Source of the DNA: Archilochus colubris
Taxonomy: Eukaryota; Chordata; Aves; Apodiformes; Trochilidae
NCBI GenBank assembly: GCA_023079485.1
Contig: CM041085.1
Span: forward strand, 31,481,121 to 31,545,120
DNA: 64,000 nt
Direction of reading: 5' to 3'
Under the pieces are notes generated by a model that had not been told where the DNA came from, did no database searches, and saw nothing but the letters and a program-made list of their open reading frames with translations. The translations under genes were made by a program, and so were the position numbers. Shown one piece after another: positions 15,501 to 30,500 of the stretch; the first letter of the stretch is position 1; the number at the start of each line of letters is the position of its first letter.

Positions 15501-18500
15501 ATCTGCTTTTTCCTTTCTGAGAAGCCCTGAGATCCTTGGTTTTCCTGGAACTAGAGTTATTCAGATGAATATCTAAAGGCTGAATATGTCTAAAGGCAAC
15601 TGTGGTAGAGGAAGAAAACCAGTACCTGGACTTCCATAAAAGGTCTACAGCACCTGGGTGAAATGCCCCAAGAAACCTCATCCACTGAAGCAGGTGGAAT
15701 AGGTCAAAACCAGGATGCTGACTTATCAGTCTCTTTCTACCTAAAAATATTAGGAAAACACAAGGACTGTGCCAATCACACTATTCAATGAAGCCAGACT
15801 AGTCTGGACAATTCCTTGTCCTCTCCTCAACTTCTCATCTTACATGAAACATCCTGGCAGGATACTTTTGTATCTCAGAGGCTCACTAGCAGCCTCGAGA
15901 CTACAGGATAAAACTGAAGAGCTAAGCAATTATTTATTAAAGAATTACCAGAACCTCCGTTTCAAACACTAAAAACAAACAAACAAACAAACACAAAAAA
16001 AAACCCCAAAACAAAACAAAAAAACCCCCACCTGAAATTAAAAGAAATATCTATTCGACAATTTCCTTAGAAAAGGTATTTTAAATATCTTCCCTTTTCT
16101 ACCTGGTTTGCTTTGGTCAGTTTTTATAAATAAAATAATCCACTTAAACTGCTTTGTAGACACTGAGATGTTTTTGCTGGCTACACTACTGAGGCTACTC
16201 TCTTGCAACTTAGTCACTCGCATGAGTATAAAATTACAACTGCCAACAGCTAACTTTAGCTAAATTGTGCAGTGCTGGGCTTTGACCTTATGCAAATCTA
16301 GGAAAAAAAATCTCCTTTGAAATACAGTTACTTTTTATGAACTTCATGAGACTTCTACACCGACTCGCATCATTCTTCAAATGTCTTTAGTATGTTTTCA
16401 ATCTAAACACAGAAACCCCCCAACAATTTTCATCCTTAAAACTTCTTATTTTGCTACCTACCAAGCAGTCACCAGCTCCTTGGCAAAATAAATTTTCCAT
16501 AACATTAGAAAGCCTTCTCTATGTGTATCAAAAAGAAGATAAGAATATGCAGACTTTTTGTTTGTTTGTGAAACCTTGTATTAGCTTACAGTGGAGCTGT
16601 TTCTGTGGGAAAGCTACATGAGGTCTCCCAAAGAGAAAATAAACAAACAGTGAGATGATACACTGCACCAGCTGTGACCTCCTCACAGTTACCCTGGCCG
16701 CTGGGACTCCAGAAAGAGCTTTACTGGATATGTGACAATTCTCCTCTTTCAAATTTCCTATCTTCAAGTCATCAGAGTCAGCAGTTTCAAAGATCTTAAT
16801 GAGTTCACCATCCCTGCAATCCACATGTAAACCTGCAAAACCTAGCTAAGGAGGGCAGTCAAGTAATCAAGTACCCATAAATGATCACCTCATCTACATA
16901 CATCTCCCATCTGAGATGCCAAGCAGCAGAAATTAATTTCTGACAAAATAAATGTTGCAACTCCTGTCACTTCATGGAGTTGAGATTATGACAACGTTGC
17001 AGCAGCATCCTCAAAATGGAACTGGAGCTTTCAGATGCAAATGCACAGTGATGACTGTGAAGCTAAAATGACTGAACAAAGCCTGGACAGAGTGAGGAAT
17101 ACACAACTACAAACTCTCAAAAGCTGATGAAGACCCATCCAAGACAATCCCAATCAGGAGCTGTGCAATGACACGATGAATACATGGCAAACTGTCTCAG
17201 CCATGACTTTGCTTTAGTTTGTCAGGTGTTTCAGTGCATCAGTGGTATTTCTCCAACTTACTCTTCCCTGTATACATCCTTTTTTTTTTGGCTACCTTTT
17301 TTCTTTTGTTTTAAGCACCTTGAAGCCCAAGAAATACAGTGAACAAAAATGCAATCCAATATGTACAGTTAGAAGTAAAATGCATTTCAAAATCTGAAAA
17401 TTCAGTCCTGAAGATGTTTACGATTGTACAACTTGTACAAGCATTAAGTTAGTATTTATTTCTCCCCATTTCTTACACTGTTAATGCTAAGTGAAAAGTA
17501 CTGATTTTTAATTTTCCAGTGTTCAAAATCCAACAAACTTCTTACTACAAGCAGCACTATATTTCATAATTTTTCCACAATATGTTACTCCCAGCTTGCA
17601 TTTTTGAAGTGAGCAAGTGTTCAGAATTAACTGGTAAAAGCCACAGCACTGGAACATTTAAAAGCAAAATGTTGGAACACACATGGAGTTGAACAAATTT
17701 TAGGTGTAGTTTCATATTGTGTTTATGAAGACACTATCTACGTACTTGAATGAATGATTAAGTTACCCTAAGCACCAAACTTAACTACTAGGTCATGGAC
17801 AAGCATTGTTCATTTGCATGCTCAGACTGCAGTGAATGGGGAGCAGCTTGAGTTAGCACATCCCACAACATAGTTTTTTTCCAGCACACTAAAAGCCTCT
17901 GTAGAGGCTTTTGATGCCCAGGAGCTAATAACTCCATGATAATTTGTGCCTTTGACCCCAAGGTGTCTTTAATTGCAAGCACTATAACAAATCACACATA
18001 AACAAAACAAAGCAGTAAGAATGAAAGAAAGTGAATAGAATTTTCTACACAGAAGAAAATGAAAAAGCTATTAAGAAATTACATCTTCACCCTATTTTGG
18101 GGTGACAGGATCTGTAAATTGAACTGCAATTTTTCAGCATACAAAGTATGTATTGCATGAGGCATTTAGGCATATATGTGTGCATTGAGAAAGAGCAAAT
18201 AAGCTTTCCAGTTAGTAGCAACGTCTAAAAAAGTCATAAATACAGCTATCCTTAGAGATAAAAAGGTCTGTCAGGTTGCATTTTGCTATTCAGAACAACA
18301 ATTCTGGGCTCTAGCATATCAGGAACAAACTAGAAAAGCATTTGCAGCAAATATTTATAATTCCTAGTCATCATGAAATATTTAACCCAATTGTGGAACT
18401 ACAGGCATAAATGTCACTGGCTGGATCATTGATGGATGTTGGAGACTTTGCAGCATGTTGAATTCACAAGACACGCTTTTCATTCTCTTCACATATGAAA

Positions 18501-21500
18501 AGTTCACGTCAGACATAAAAAATGTTTCCATCAGACCAAATGCCATGAAGTATAAGCATATATACCATATATGTTTCCTCTGAAGCATTGAAAACTTATT
18601 CTGAAGACCTATACTGCATCATTCTAAAAGAATTTCTAAACAACTTTGGTTATTGTGAACAAACATAATGATTCAGATGGCAGGTTTTGGTTGACCTTGG
18701 CTTGGCAGGGAGCCAATGAAGAAGATAACCCAATATATTCTTTTACTCTCCAATATCCACACTGGAGTGATACTGAGTTTACATTGTTCTGAACATTTCC
18801 CCACCAGATGTCGATCCCTACTTAAAATCATTGTCTGCTACAGTCCAGTCAGCAAACTGGAACAGCTGAGAACGCATAAACACAAGTTACATATTTATAT
18901 TTTCCATGTACAATATTTCAAAGTTAAACTTTGAGGTCTCTAAGAGAATTTTCCCACTATTGCAGCCACCCTGCCCAGGCAGTCCCAGCACAACAGATGT
19001 GGATTTTTACTCACTCCACAACATGCAGTGACTTCAGAGAGTTACAAATAGCAACATATTGCATAATCAAATTCATCAGGTACCAAACCCAGCCATTGGA
19101 TTTGTGAAACATGGTTTGGTCTTTATACACGTTATATAAATGTAAGAAGATAGTTTTCTATTTGTTGCCAACCTTTCACCTTGCTAGCCAAAACTTCCCC
19201 ATTTCTTCCACTTGTATATACACTTCTTCCTGAGCCAACAAAACAGCATCCACACAAATGCTTGAGATACCTTCCTTGAAGACAACTGTGAGACAAAGCA
19301 GTGTGAAGAAACATAAGCACTAGTGCATACAAACTCACAGAACTAAAATCCACCTGAGTGGGGCTTTCCCTCATGTTTTCTACCATCTCCAGATATTTAA
19401 TGATTTCTATGACCGTTCTATTCAGCTTTGTAAAAAGCCTGCCACGGCTTTGTAACAGCATCAGGTCTACCATCAGCACCTTCTCAGAAATCCAGGTTGT
19501 CCACAAAGGAAGGTACTAAAGCATTTACAAAACACTACTCTGTGAAATTGCTAGATCCAGGCAGGTAGAAAAAGACTTCTCCTTCTGGATCAGACCAAAG
19601 GCATATTTTAAACCTGACTAGTTTTACTTACAGAAAAGCAGCCACACAGATTAATTAAAAATATAAGAAGCAATTTAAATATTAATGAAAAACTTCATGT
19701 TTGTTCACAATTAGAGGTTTCCACTTAGCAAACCAGGTAGATGAAAAGAAGCTGCATCACTGAGTGCAGAAAAAGCCTGTAAGCTTTTCAGAAGAGAGCA
19801 ACATAATTCCTGCTGAGCAAAGCATCTGCTATAATCGTGGGAACAGAGAGCAGGATAAGCCTGCCTGGAGCCATGTCTACATTTCAGAGAAAAAAACATG
19901 TCTTTTTGAACTTCGTAATCTGTTCTGCAATAAAAGAAGTATTTATTGTTAATATCAACAGATTAGCGAGCAGCTTCTGGTAAAGTTTGTTTATAAACAG
20001 CCACAATACACATAGATTTAAATATTCAAGTAAAACATTTAAAAATCTGATAAAGCAGTAAGAAAAAATAACATTTAAGGAGCTTAGAACAAATGATCAT
20101 ACTTCAATTTAGTAAGAACCATTTGAAAGAAAAGTTGTGTCACTTCAAAAAAATTTCAGAAATGGCTCACTGTCAGAAAAGAACAACATAAAGATGAAGA
20201 CATTCGGTGTTCTTATTTGTGCAGTGTATTAAAAAAGTGTGAGCTGCATGTTTATATTAGTATGAGTGGAAAGGGTGGACATTAATGTCATTACTGTGCA
20301 TTCTTACCCAGCAACTAGAACATAGTTTCCATCTGGTTGATTCTTTAACCTTTCCAGCAGGGACAAACGTACTTTGGCTTTGGTTTGGCCATAGATCTCA
20401 ATTTCATCTGTAAGCAATCCTATCTCCTTGGCAAGTACATCAACAGCTTTTGGACTCTGCGCTCGGGAAATCTCAATATCACTGGAAAAGAAAACAAATA
20501 GGAGCCAGGAGATTTCTCTCAGCTTAGGTGGTCGACAACAAAGCACAAAACAACAGCAAATACTCCAACAATAGGGCTATTGTAATCAGCTTTTCAATCC
20601 TCTCTCACATTTTATTAACCTAACCTAAATATTAGCTAACACCTAATATAACATTGGAAATCATGTGCAGTGTTCATTAATTGTTACAATTTCAGAGTTC
20701 TCTCTTTTAATCAGATTCCAAATATTACATAATGCTTTCCTATCAAACTAGAGACATGTCTGCTGGATGCTCAGCCATGTCCCACTAGAATGGATGTTTC
20801 TGTTTTTGTTTTTCTTCTCCTCCTTCTCAATATATTTCAGCACTTACACTTTACTAAAACCCACATACATTCCTTAAGCAACAGTCACATAAAACACATT
20901 AGTTAAATGTGATGCTTGTGCTTGTAGCACCTTTCATCAGAGGGAACTCCCAAGCAGGCTACACCTCACTACTCCTCATGAAGGCACCAAGGGAAACAAG
21001 GAATTTGAAGATAACTCAGGCACTCTAAAAACACAGCTACATGGAAAATGGGCCCACAGGTTAAGGCACAGGGCTCAGGCCAGGGGGAGCCTACGAACTA
21101 TTTCAGCAAGGACCACAAGTGGCAGCTGTGGCAAGAGACCAAGCACAGAGCAAGCACGCATAGAAGAATGAATTACCCAAGGGGAGATGGCTGTATGCTG
21201 GCAGACACTGCTGTATCTGCAGTTCCTGACCTAGACTACCTGGGGTCTTTGCACTTCATACTTCTTTGTGGATTTTTCATTTGTGAGCTTGACCAAGTTG
21301 CCCCTTATGTCCAGGTAAGAGCTTGACAGCTCTAAGATCCCACAGCGGTAAAGTTCAGGAACTGGTACATAAGATGTGAGGACTTGTCCCCTTTGGCTTT
21401 AAATTGCTCACAACACCACAAATCCAACTTAAAAAAATGACCATGTGATTAATTACTTTCAACCTATCAAGGCTAAATTCCTCCCTGCATTTTCAGTTGA

Positions 21501-24500
21501 TCACAATATTTTTAAGATAGAACCTGGCAATGGCATCAAAGTGAATGTCCTGAACTTTCAAACAGTCTGCAGGACCTCAAATATCCACAGATGAACAGAG
21601 AACTACTGCCAGATTTCAGCTCTGCATGTGGACTTCAGCTGTTCTGCATCCATCAGCAAATGATCAGTTTGTGCCAACTCAATTGCTTGCAATTCTTTGA
21701 GGATATCCTAAACTGGGACCATCATTCAACTCTAATTCTCAGGTATTCCACTTTTGCACCCTGCAGCAATTAAATGAAACCCAGAAATCACCCATCCAGA
21801 CACTGACATAATTGAGTACTACAGAACAACAAGCTACTCCAGCACTGCACTCAATAGTTGGGTTGCAGAACATTTCATTGCATATACAAACCTGAAATCT
21901 GCTTACTTCCAGGGACATCTTTAGCTATCCTTTTGCATGGAGGGATATGCCTTTGGCTTTTTTATCCATTACTTCAAACACAATTAGCCATAAATACATA
22001 TCAAGAACACAAGATGGAGTGGCTTACAAACATCTCATAACAAAGAATATTTTAAGTTTTCATTCAAAATTCTTATATAAAAATTTGATACCCAGAAAAA
22101 TATATGTAAGTTGATGACAGTCCAATCCCTTAAAGAGAAAGCAAGGAAAATTTGTAGGGTGATTGTTCTTCTGTTAAAGGAAAATGTATTTGGCAAGGAG
22201 AGAAAGATGTAGACTAGTATGACAGAAAGTTCAACTGCCTTCTGCCTTTTTCTTTTTCCCCCTATGAATAAATATATCAGCCTCTTCACTAAAAGGCAGA
22301 AGCTGTTATTTCAAATTTCAGGCCAGACTATCAAGACTCTCTGCAGCGATCTCAACTCTGCCTATTTCCCTCATCTGCTGGGCCACAAACATCTCCCTTT
22401 TGTCATTCTGGAAGAAATAGTGAGTAGAACTACTGGCAAGAAGTTCTCTGAAGAACCTTCAAGGAAACTAGACCTTTAACAACTTAGAAACCCTTTAATG
22501 ACAGATTGCACACTGATACACACAATCAAGTGATCAAAAGCATAATTTCAGAATGAACTGATATTATATCTTATATTACTAGGGCTAAACAACACATACA
22601 AAATGTTTATGTCTAGTCTATTATTTCTGGTAAAGGCATTTTCTAGAACACAGGAAATTAAAGATTTTATTATAACTAGCATTTGGAAGCCTACATCGGC
22701 AGCTAGCTCTCTTAGATTGACAATCTATTCTTTACATTAGAAATATCAGAATTATTCAGTAAGTTGCTTTATTCAATACTGCTGGAAACGTGCAACACTT
22801 TTTCTTCTGCATGAACAAACTTTGTTAACCAAAAAGTCATAATTTGCAAAATATGGGAAAACTTAAAAGATGGGGATGGCTCTACATCTACTTAGCCTGT
22901 GTGCTGGCTTTTTTTTTTTTTTTTTTTTTTAATGGATGTTTATAAGAAATCTTTCATTCCATTTCCAGAATTTTTGGAAATACTTCAATTAACGCTCAGA
23001 TCTCTCAGAAATCATAAAGTGCATGTTCTTAGTTTTAATGCTCAAGCAGCTTTGCCTCATTTTCAATGAAAACTCCATCTGTTTCCAAATAACATGGTGT
23101 ATTCCACATAATATGGTGTATTATTGTAAGATTACATTTATTGGAGGATATTTTTCCATATGATGAGTTATTTTACTTTTCAAAGAAAAAAAAAGACATA
23201 AAGCTATAAAGTTATCAAATAAATGGAAGTCCTATTATAGGTTATATTAAATGCCATCACATATTATTTATGTAAATATTTATGTACTAAACACAGAAAG
23301 TCACTGAGGGTGTTGGGAATGCTTTTCTGAGTTATTCACTATCACACATATGACATCGCATGATTTAACCTACTGTTTAGCTTTATTATTTAAGGATGAA
23401 ATTTTCGGAGTTTAATTCAAGAAGTGGTTCATGCTGGTGCAGGAAAAGCCCAAGCATTCTTCCCCAATGCAGCCCAAGTAGAAATAAAAAACCTTGTGTT
23501 TTTGGCATCTTTATTTTAAATTGCAATTGTGTCCATTCCCATGAAACTGTTGTAATCAAGGTGCTTTAAAAAGAAAACCTTTCGTTACAGCTTTCAAAAA
23601 AAACAGCAGTGGGATTTAGAATTACAGAACCACAGAATGGTTGAAGGTTGGAAGGGACCATTGGAGGTCATTTGGTCCAACCTTCCTGCTCAAGAAGGGG
23701 CATCTAGAGCCAGTTTCCCAGTACCATGTCCAGATGAATTTTTAATAGGTCCAAGGATGGAGACTTCACAACCTCCCCGGGGAAACCTGTGCTAGTGCTT
23801 GGTCATCCTCACAGTAAAGAAGTGTCTCCTGATGTTCAGACCTTTGTTTGAGTTTGTGGCCATTGCCTCTGGCCCTGTCACTGGACACCACTGAGAAAAG
23901 CTTCTGTCCTCTTTGTACCCTTGTATCTATATACACTGTATAAACATTTCTAAGATATCCTTGAGCCTTATCCAGGCTGAGCAGTCCCAGCTTTCTCTGC
24001 ATTTATTCCTCCACAGGTCCCTTCATCATCTACATGGCACAGAAATGAGCATATAAATAAGCACACAAAAATTTCAAAGCTTTTCTAAATGGAAGACTCT
24101 CACTTCAAGTCCTTGGTTCCTCTCTCCATCACCCAGCACGCCCAGCACACAGCAAAGCCCTTCAGCACAGGGCTCAGGCTGCTCTACATGTCAGAGGTGT
24201 CAGCAACCCTGCCAAGGCAGATCAAAAATGCCTGCAGGCTGGACAAGGGCCTTGGGAGGTGAATGAGAGGAACTGATTGAAAAGGTTCTGGCTAGAAGAA
24301 CAAATACACTTCCTGCTTTTCCCAACTACACAGGAATTTAAAAGTCTAGTGCAGAAGAAAGTATTTCTATTGAGGGAAGTGAATAAATACAAGATCAAAC
24401 ACTATTGAAATCACTGGCTTTTATCTAGATCGATTAGCACCTTCCTACATTAGGGCTTAGCAATTAGAAGCTTCTTGTATTTTGTATTTCTGTTGACATT

Positions 24501-27500
24501 ACACAAGGTTTCACCTCCCTCCCTCAGTGAAACCTTCCAGCTTTAGTTCTTCCTTAAATAAATCTTGGCTTCACTGTACACATTAAAGTAAAAATTGACA
24601 AGAAACAGGAGGACATGTTCACAGCGAGGCATACAAGACAGCATAACACATGGCCCATAGATTCAGATTTAAAAATATTTAGACATGGACGATTTTTAAG
24701 TTTGATGCCACATTTTACACTTAGCTACTTTTTTTTTTTTCTTTCAATTTGAAAAAAAAAAACCCAAACACTTATTACCTGGGCACTGGGGAGAGGGGCT
24801 GCAATTTCAAGCAGCGGAGGTTCCACTTCCTGTGCTGCTGGGACTGGATCCATCGCTCTGTGTTTTTTACCATGTTCTGTTTTTAAACAAGCAAAGAGCA
24901 CACACCAGCTGCATCAGAAAGGCTGAACACTAACTTCAAAAGATCTCAAGAGTATGTCGAAATAACTTTTATGGCAAGGGCTAACAAAACCCCAAACTTA
25001 AAATTCTTTCCATTTCATGGTTGTAGGGTGAAAGAATAAACAACCACTGCACTATTATTGTCCTGTTGTTTGTCCACATTTTAAAGAGAGGCAAGACCAT
25101 TAAAATACATCAGTGGTAGAGAAAAGTCTCTAATCAGGAGAGACATTTGGAAGTTTTATTCTGGTAAAATGGAGAATTACTATTATTCTCTCACACCTTA
25201 AAAATAATGGAAGATATTAATTGTCCACTGACTGACTCATGCTGCTTCCACTTAAAACAATGAACTTTGTGCACTCTCTATCCATCATGCCACACAAAAA
25301 TGTGTGCAGATATAATTAACCTTCACTGTCCTATCCAGAGTAAGTAAGATAAGTCTATTGATACAAGCGCTTCTGCCAAGCGTTGCTGTAATCATCAGAA
25401 TTATGGCACATTTTATTTTCAGTTTCAATTTACCTTTCTCTAACAAAGCCTAACAGGCATAACTCACCCTAACTGATTAAGAGTTGCTAACAAAACAGAA
25501 GGCAGGTCAGATGTTCCAAAAAGCAAAATGAAAATTAAAACCTAAACTGCAGGAGCACTGCTAAAACTCATGGAAATGGCAACAAATTTACAATGTCTGA
25601 AGTTTTACTCACCTGCATCCTCATTGCTATTGCAAGGGACCCAACAGCGTTTTCAGCAGTATGGTTGTTTTGCTGACCATAGTTGGGTTTCTCTGCAAAA
25701 TAAAAATATCACACCAATAACTCACAAAGTCTTTGTGCAGTGCATGCATGTGCATTTGAAGTCTATGCCCAAACAAAAGAAGTTCTGAATGCTGACTTGA
25801 AATTTCACAATGTCACCAACAAAATTATACATGGCTTCTTTAATACTTCAGTGAAATCACCCGGGAGGGTGGATATAATGCAAAAAACCAAAGAGAAACT
25901 GTATGCTCTGAAGCATATTATGCAAACACACATATGCATATGACAAAGCATGTACATACTTGAAAAAGAAAACTATGAAACACAGAGATTAATTCCAGGA
26001 TGTAACTAATTGCTTTTGGAAAAAACAAATGAAGAAACAAAAAACCCAAAACACTGTTCCCCAAATATAAAAACACCAACACCACAAAAAAAACACAAAA
26101 AACAAACAAACAAAAAAGCCAGACAGCTGTGAGGATTTGAACAACTACATATATTTCTAAACTGAATGCCTAAATGAGTATTGTGAAGATTGTTCGTTCC
26201 CACACATAAAGCAAGAGAAAACAATGAATTTATCACAGAATACTAAATAGGATTATTAACCAAAGAGATTTATGACTTGAAACAAAAATAATCAAAATCT
26301 TTTGAGCAGCAAATTTTATCTTCATTAGTTTAACATTAAAAGTAGGTATTCTGAAGAGTCTACACAATTTATAGTGACTTCAATTTCAGACAGTTACAAT
26401 TGTTTCTAGTGGTAATATATCATATGATAATCATATATTAGCTACCCTAACTTAATACATTATTTTGTCATCTTCCTGCAATCCTTCTTTTGGCTTCTTC
26501 TGTTGCTGCTTATTGACTTGTTATCAAGATGAAACCTCTCCAAAATTCACATCCTACTCTCTGTGGGCATATCAAGGCCCCAGTCACATTCTGGAGGGCG
26601 TAAACCTAACTGTAATAAAAAATAACAACTGTGTGCTGACAGCTTTAACCTTTCCCCCACAGGAGAACCAAACTGCAAACCCTGACCCGGGTCAAGCTCT
26701 CACTCAACTCATCCCATCTGTACTGATTATAAAATGCTCACATTGCCTTGCACTATTACCCTTTCCAACAAGGGTCCAGGCACCGAAACCTCAGGCTGTA
26801 GCCAGAGCAGGAGGCAGAGGTGTGCAGAGGACCCAGCCCAGAACTCCACCACACCACACTGACTCCATCCCATTCTCTCACACCCATCACAGAGAAAGCA
26901 CAAGACCCTTTCTGCATTCACCCTCAGCCTCATTCTGTATCCTTTGTAATCTTTCCTCACACTTTACTGCCAGCAGGCATCTGGACGTCAGTGGCAAAGC
27001 TAACAGTGAAGGTGACAGTCCTGACATTAAACTAATTAAGAAAGTGTCTGAAAAATCCTTCTATTTGTATTAACAGTTGGCATTTAAATAAGTAAATAAA
27101 TACATAAAAATCTTCTAGAGAGGCTCAATTTTAGACACAGACAGAAGAGTTTTACTGGAACAGTCTATCAGAGTCATAAATTGACTGCTGTTGCTTTGAG
27201 ACCAGGCTGGGAGAGCTGCCAAAGAGACAAATGAAGTAGGAAGAATGAAGTTTTAAATTCCCTTTCAGACATCTGTGCTTTACAGAAACATTTTGACTTT
27301 TTATGTTATTTGGCTTAATATGACTTTTTTATCAGGGCAGAGCTAGCATATGTGTAAATACATATCAGAATTAGACATTTCCCTTCAACAAACCACTTCT
27401 GTCAGGCTGCCTATTCTACACACTCACCCCACAAACAACTAGCAAGGCTTTTAAAGGGGTGAAGATGAAGCTAGAGGTGAAAGTCATGCACACATAAGCT

Positions 27501-30500
27501 AGCAAGACAATCACAGGATTGCAACAGCCCTCTTAGGATAAATATTCCAGATGGGAGCTGGAATAGCACTCTCTGCCTTGGACTGTGGCCAGAAGATCAG
27601 CTGAACTGCAGACACTGCGCTCCCTCCTCTGACTCACCCCAATGGTACAGATGGGTGAGAGATGCTGCCATGCACTACCTGTCTGCTCAGGAAGAGGTGG
27701 GGAAATGGCTGAATTTCCCTCTAACATACTTAAACCATATGAGCTTAAGCTTCCAAGTGACCCCAAGGGAGCTGAACACCAAATCCCAAACAATAATTTG
27801 GGTATCTTTAAGTTTTGTTCAGAAACTTGATTTTCATGTCTGCACATACGCATTTAAAGTTATTTTCCTGTAAGACACTACCAGCACTCAATACCAAAAT
27901 CATTAGTGCAGCAGATTTAAGAGACTGCACTGATGGAAATTGTAGAACATATTAAAATTGTGATAAGTCAAAACCCTTGACCAGTTAAAAAAAAAACCAA
28001 ACAACACTTGAAAAACAATTCTTTCACTTTGGAGCAAGCAGTTTTAGCTCTGCTCCTTTGGCTTCTGTCATTACAGCTGCCCGATCCATCTATGTCCTTG
28101 CAACTTTTGTGTGCTTTTAAAATATGAGTGGTTTAGACTACATGAATACCTCCATAAGATAGAAATATAGCCACCATCTCGCAAGACTAAAAGGTATTTC
28201 ATGGCCATTGCTGCTTTCAGACTCCATATTGCTCCTGTGACCTCACAGATGTTAAGTTGGACATTTCTAAAGCAAGAAAAAAACCATAACAATTTCCAAG
28301 CACTTCAGCCAGATTTAACCATAAACTAAAAGAAGAGAGTCAGTTGAAAGTCTCAGTTGTTTTTCCTAGGTCAACAACTGCTCCACAATAGGCTTTCAAT
28401 AAATATCTTGCAATTAAACTAAGTGCATTCTTCCTGTCAAAACCACCTGTGTTTCAAGTACCTCTCTAGTAAAGTCTTCAGGCCAGCATTTTTTAAATCT
28501 GCAAAAAAGCATTTCTGCTATTCCTTTGGAGTTTCTCCAAGATTCTGACCATCTCAAAGGCATAACCAGAAAGACGGATGGACATTTGTTACAGCAGTTC
28601 CATTTAATTTATCTTGCTAAAAGTCTCATGCTGCCTTTCCAAAGAAATGCTGCACTTAGCACAGCCTCCTCTTGCAACTTAAAAAATGCCAAGAAATCTA
28701 CATGTTTATACCAAATTTGACTTTTCCTACCTTAAGAACAAATGTTGCTGTGATAAGTGAACACCACGTAAATGTTTTGATGCAGTTTTCCTAAAAGCAC
28801 TTTCTCAGGGAAGGGAAACACTACTATTATCTATGGTTCTACAGAGCAACTAAGGCATGAAGATACTTAAGTCTCAAGACATGGCATGCAGTTATACAGC
28901 ATAACTTTGGTTTATAAGTTTCGGCTTACCCCTGTCCTGCCCCCAAAGACCTGCAACTTTACCCCAAGTCCAATACCCAAGAGGTTCCTGCTTAGAAGCA
29001 TTAAAATGAGAATGAGCCATTCCTTTAATGTATTTTTTTATAGGTGCTACTGCTATACCACGATTTCCTCTCTTCTCTTCCCCTTTCTTTTTCTTCCACA
29101 TTCCTCTTTCACATAAAAATGTTATACTAGCAGGTTGAATACCTGCTAAAGAGACCTGTGCTCCAAGCCCTGCCCCACACATACTTAACAACTACATCCA
29201 ATAATCACTATGTAAAATAAGTGGGCATTAAAGGCGTAAGTAGTCTCCTAACCACTAGGCTAGGAAAAAGAAAATATGAATTATTTTTTGAAGACTTGTG
29301 CAGCACCAGCAAGTTATAAGGCTTGGTACCCACTGCTGAGATCCTTATTAGGATCAGAGCAGTGTTCAGTGAGGTGGAAAACAAATGCCTTCACTTCAGA
29401 TAATTCAGTTGAACAATTGAGACAATGGCCCAGACCTCCCAGACTCGCAATGTGTGTTCAAGCCAAGAGGATATCACAAAAGATTAGGAAAGGAACATCT
29501 TGCTAAGGTAGTGTTTTGCATGGGAACAGCAGCTACTCTATTATGAGCCTGATCTTGCATTTGCTCAGCACAGAATGTTTGCTTAATTTCTCCTTAGGGA
29601 ATATCCCTAGTTTAAGAACCATACAACTAGTTTTGTTTGGCCTTATGCCCATTTCTCCAGTTTTGTATCAATAGATGTCAATAAGCACACTAGTGACAGA
29701 TTAACCAGTCACACTACCCACACTACCCATTCCTTATTTTCATATTTATTTGCTGCATATTTGCAGCACATCTAGAAACTGAACAGTCAAATTCATATAA
29801 ATATTAAAAAATCTAGAAAATACATAGATTTTCACAGGACTTCAAGGAATTTTACAGGAAATGCAATTCTAGCAGTAGAGCAGAATAACTTCTGGAAAAC
29901 TTAATTTTATTCCTAATAAAATTCTGTAGTATTTTTCAACTGAGAAAGTAATATATATAAACTCCCTCCCAAACTAGTCAAGGGAGGAGAAAAGAGGGTA
30001 ATCCAAACTTTTTTGTAGCAGTAATTACTCCAAGTGATATTCTGTGTGTTCTTTGCTACACATGATTTCTCTGCTTCTCATGCACCATTCTCTGCACACA
30101 GCTTTACAGCACTTTGCAGTTGATATTTTTGCCCCTCTTTTCTTCCCTGTGTTGCAGGTGAATCCACAGAAGTCACTGGACTGTGATTCTAAAAAAAAGA
30201 CCCCACTAAATAATAGCTCATGTGATGATCCAGAAATCTTCCCTTTGAATTCTTTGAATCCATAGGTTTCTTAACAATCCTGGCACAAAGAATCTGCTCC
30301 AGCCTTTCTTCCCCCACCTGACCCCTTTTTCCTTTTCATACATCAGAGATGTATATACATCCCCTGTACACAAACACCCACTTTTAAAGGCCCTCTCCCA
30401 AAGACAATGGCTTTTAACCACATAGCACTGTCACCAACATGCCACACCCTTATCTCAAAGACCACACACTTGCTAGACATCAATTTGGAGCACTGTTATT

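Larger units (their letters stand above)
20482..24778 (-). other. MTHFD1L intron 10
   Basis: Holds the minus-strand CR1 at 23618-24044 and the T22 run. A polypyrimidine-rich region precedes exon 11. Confidence 0.9.

Noticed and set aside
23766..24002. Minus-strand open frame of 78 codons
   Set aside because: It lies wholly inside the CR1 fragment, in its 3' part, and is not a host gene.
26465..27073. A plus-strand open frame of about 200 codons in MTHFD1L intron 8
   Set aside because: It begins at TTG rather than ATG, has no recognisable domain, lies antisense inside an intron, and its length is within chance for a 64-kb window.
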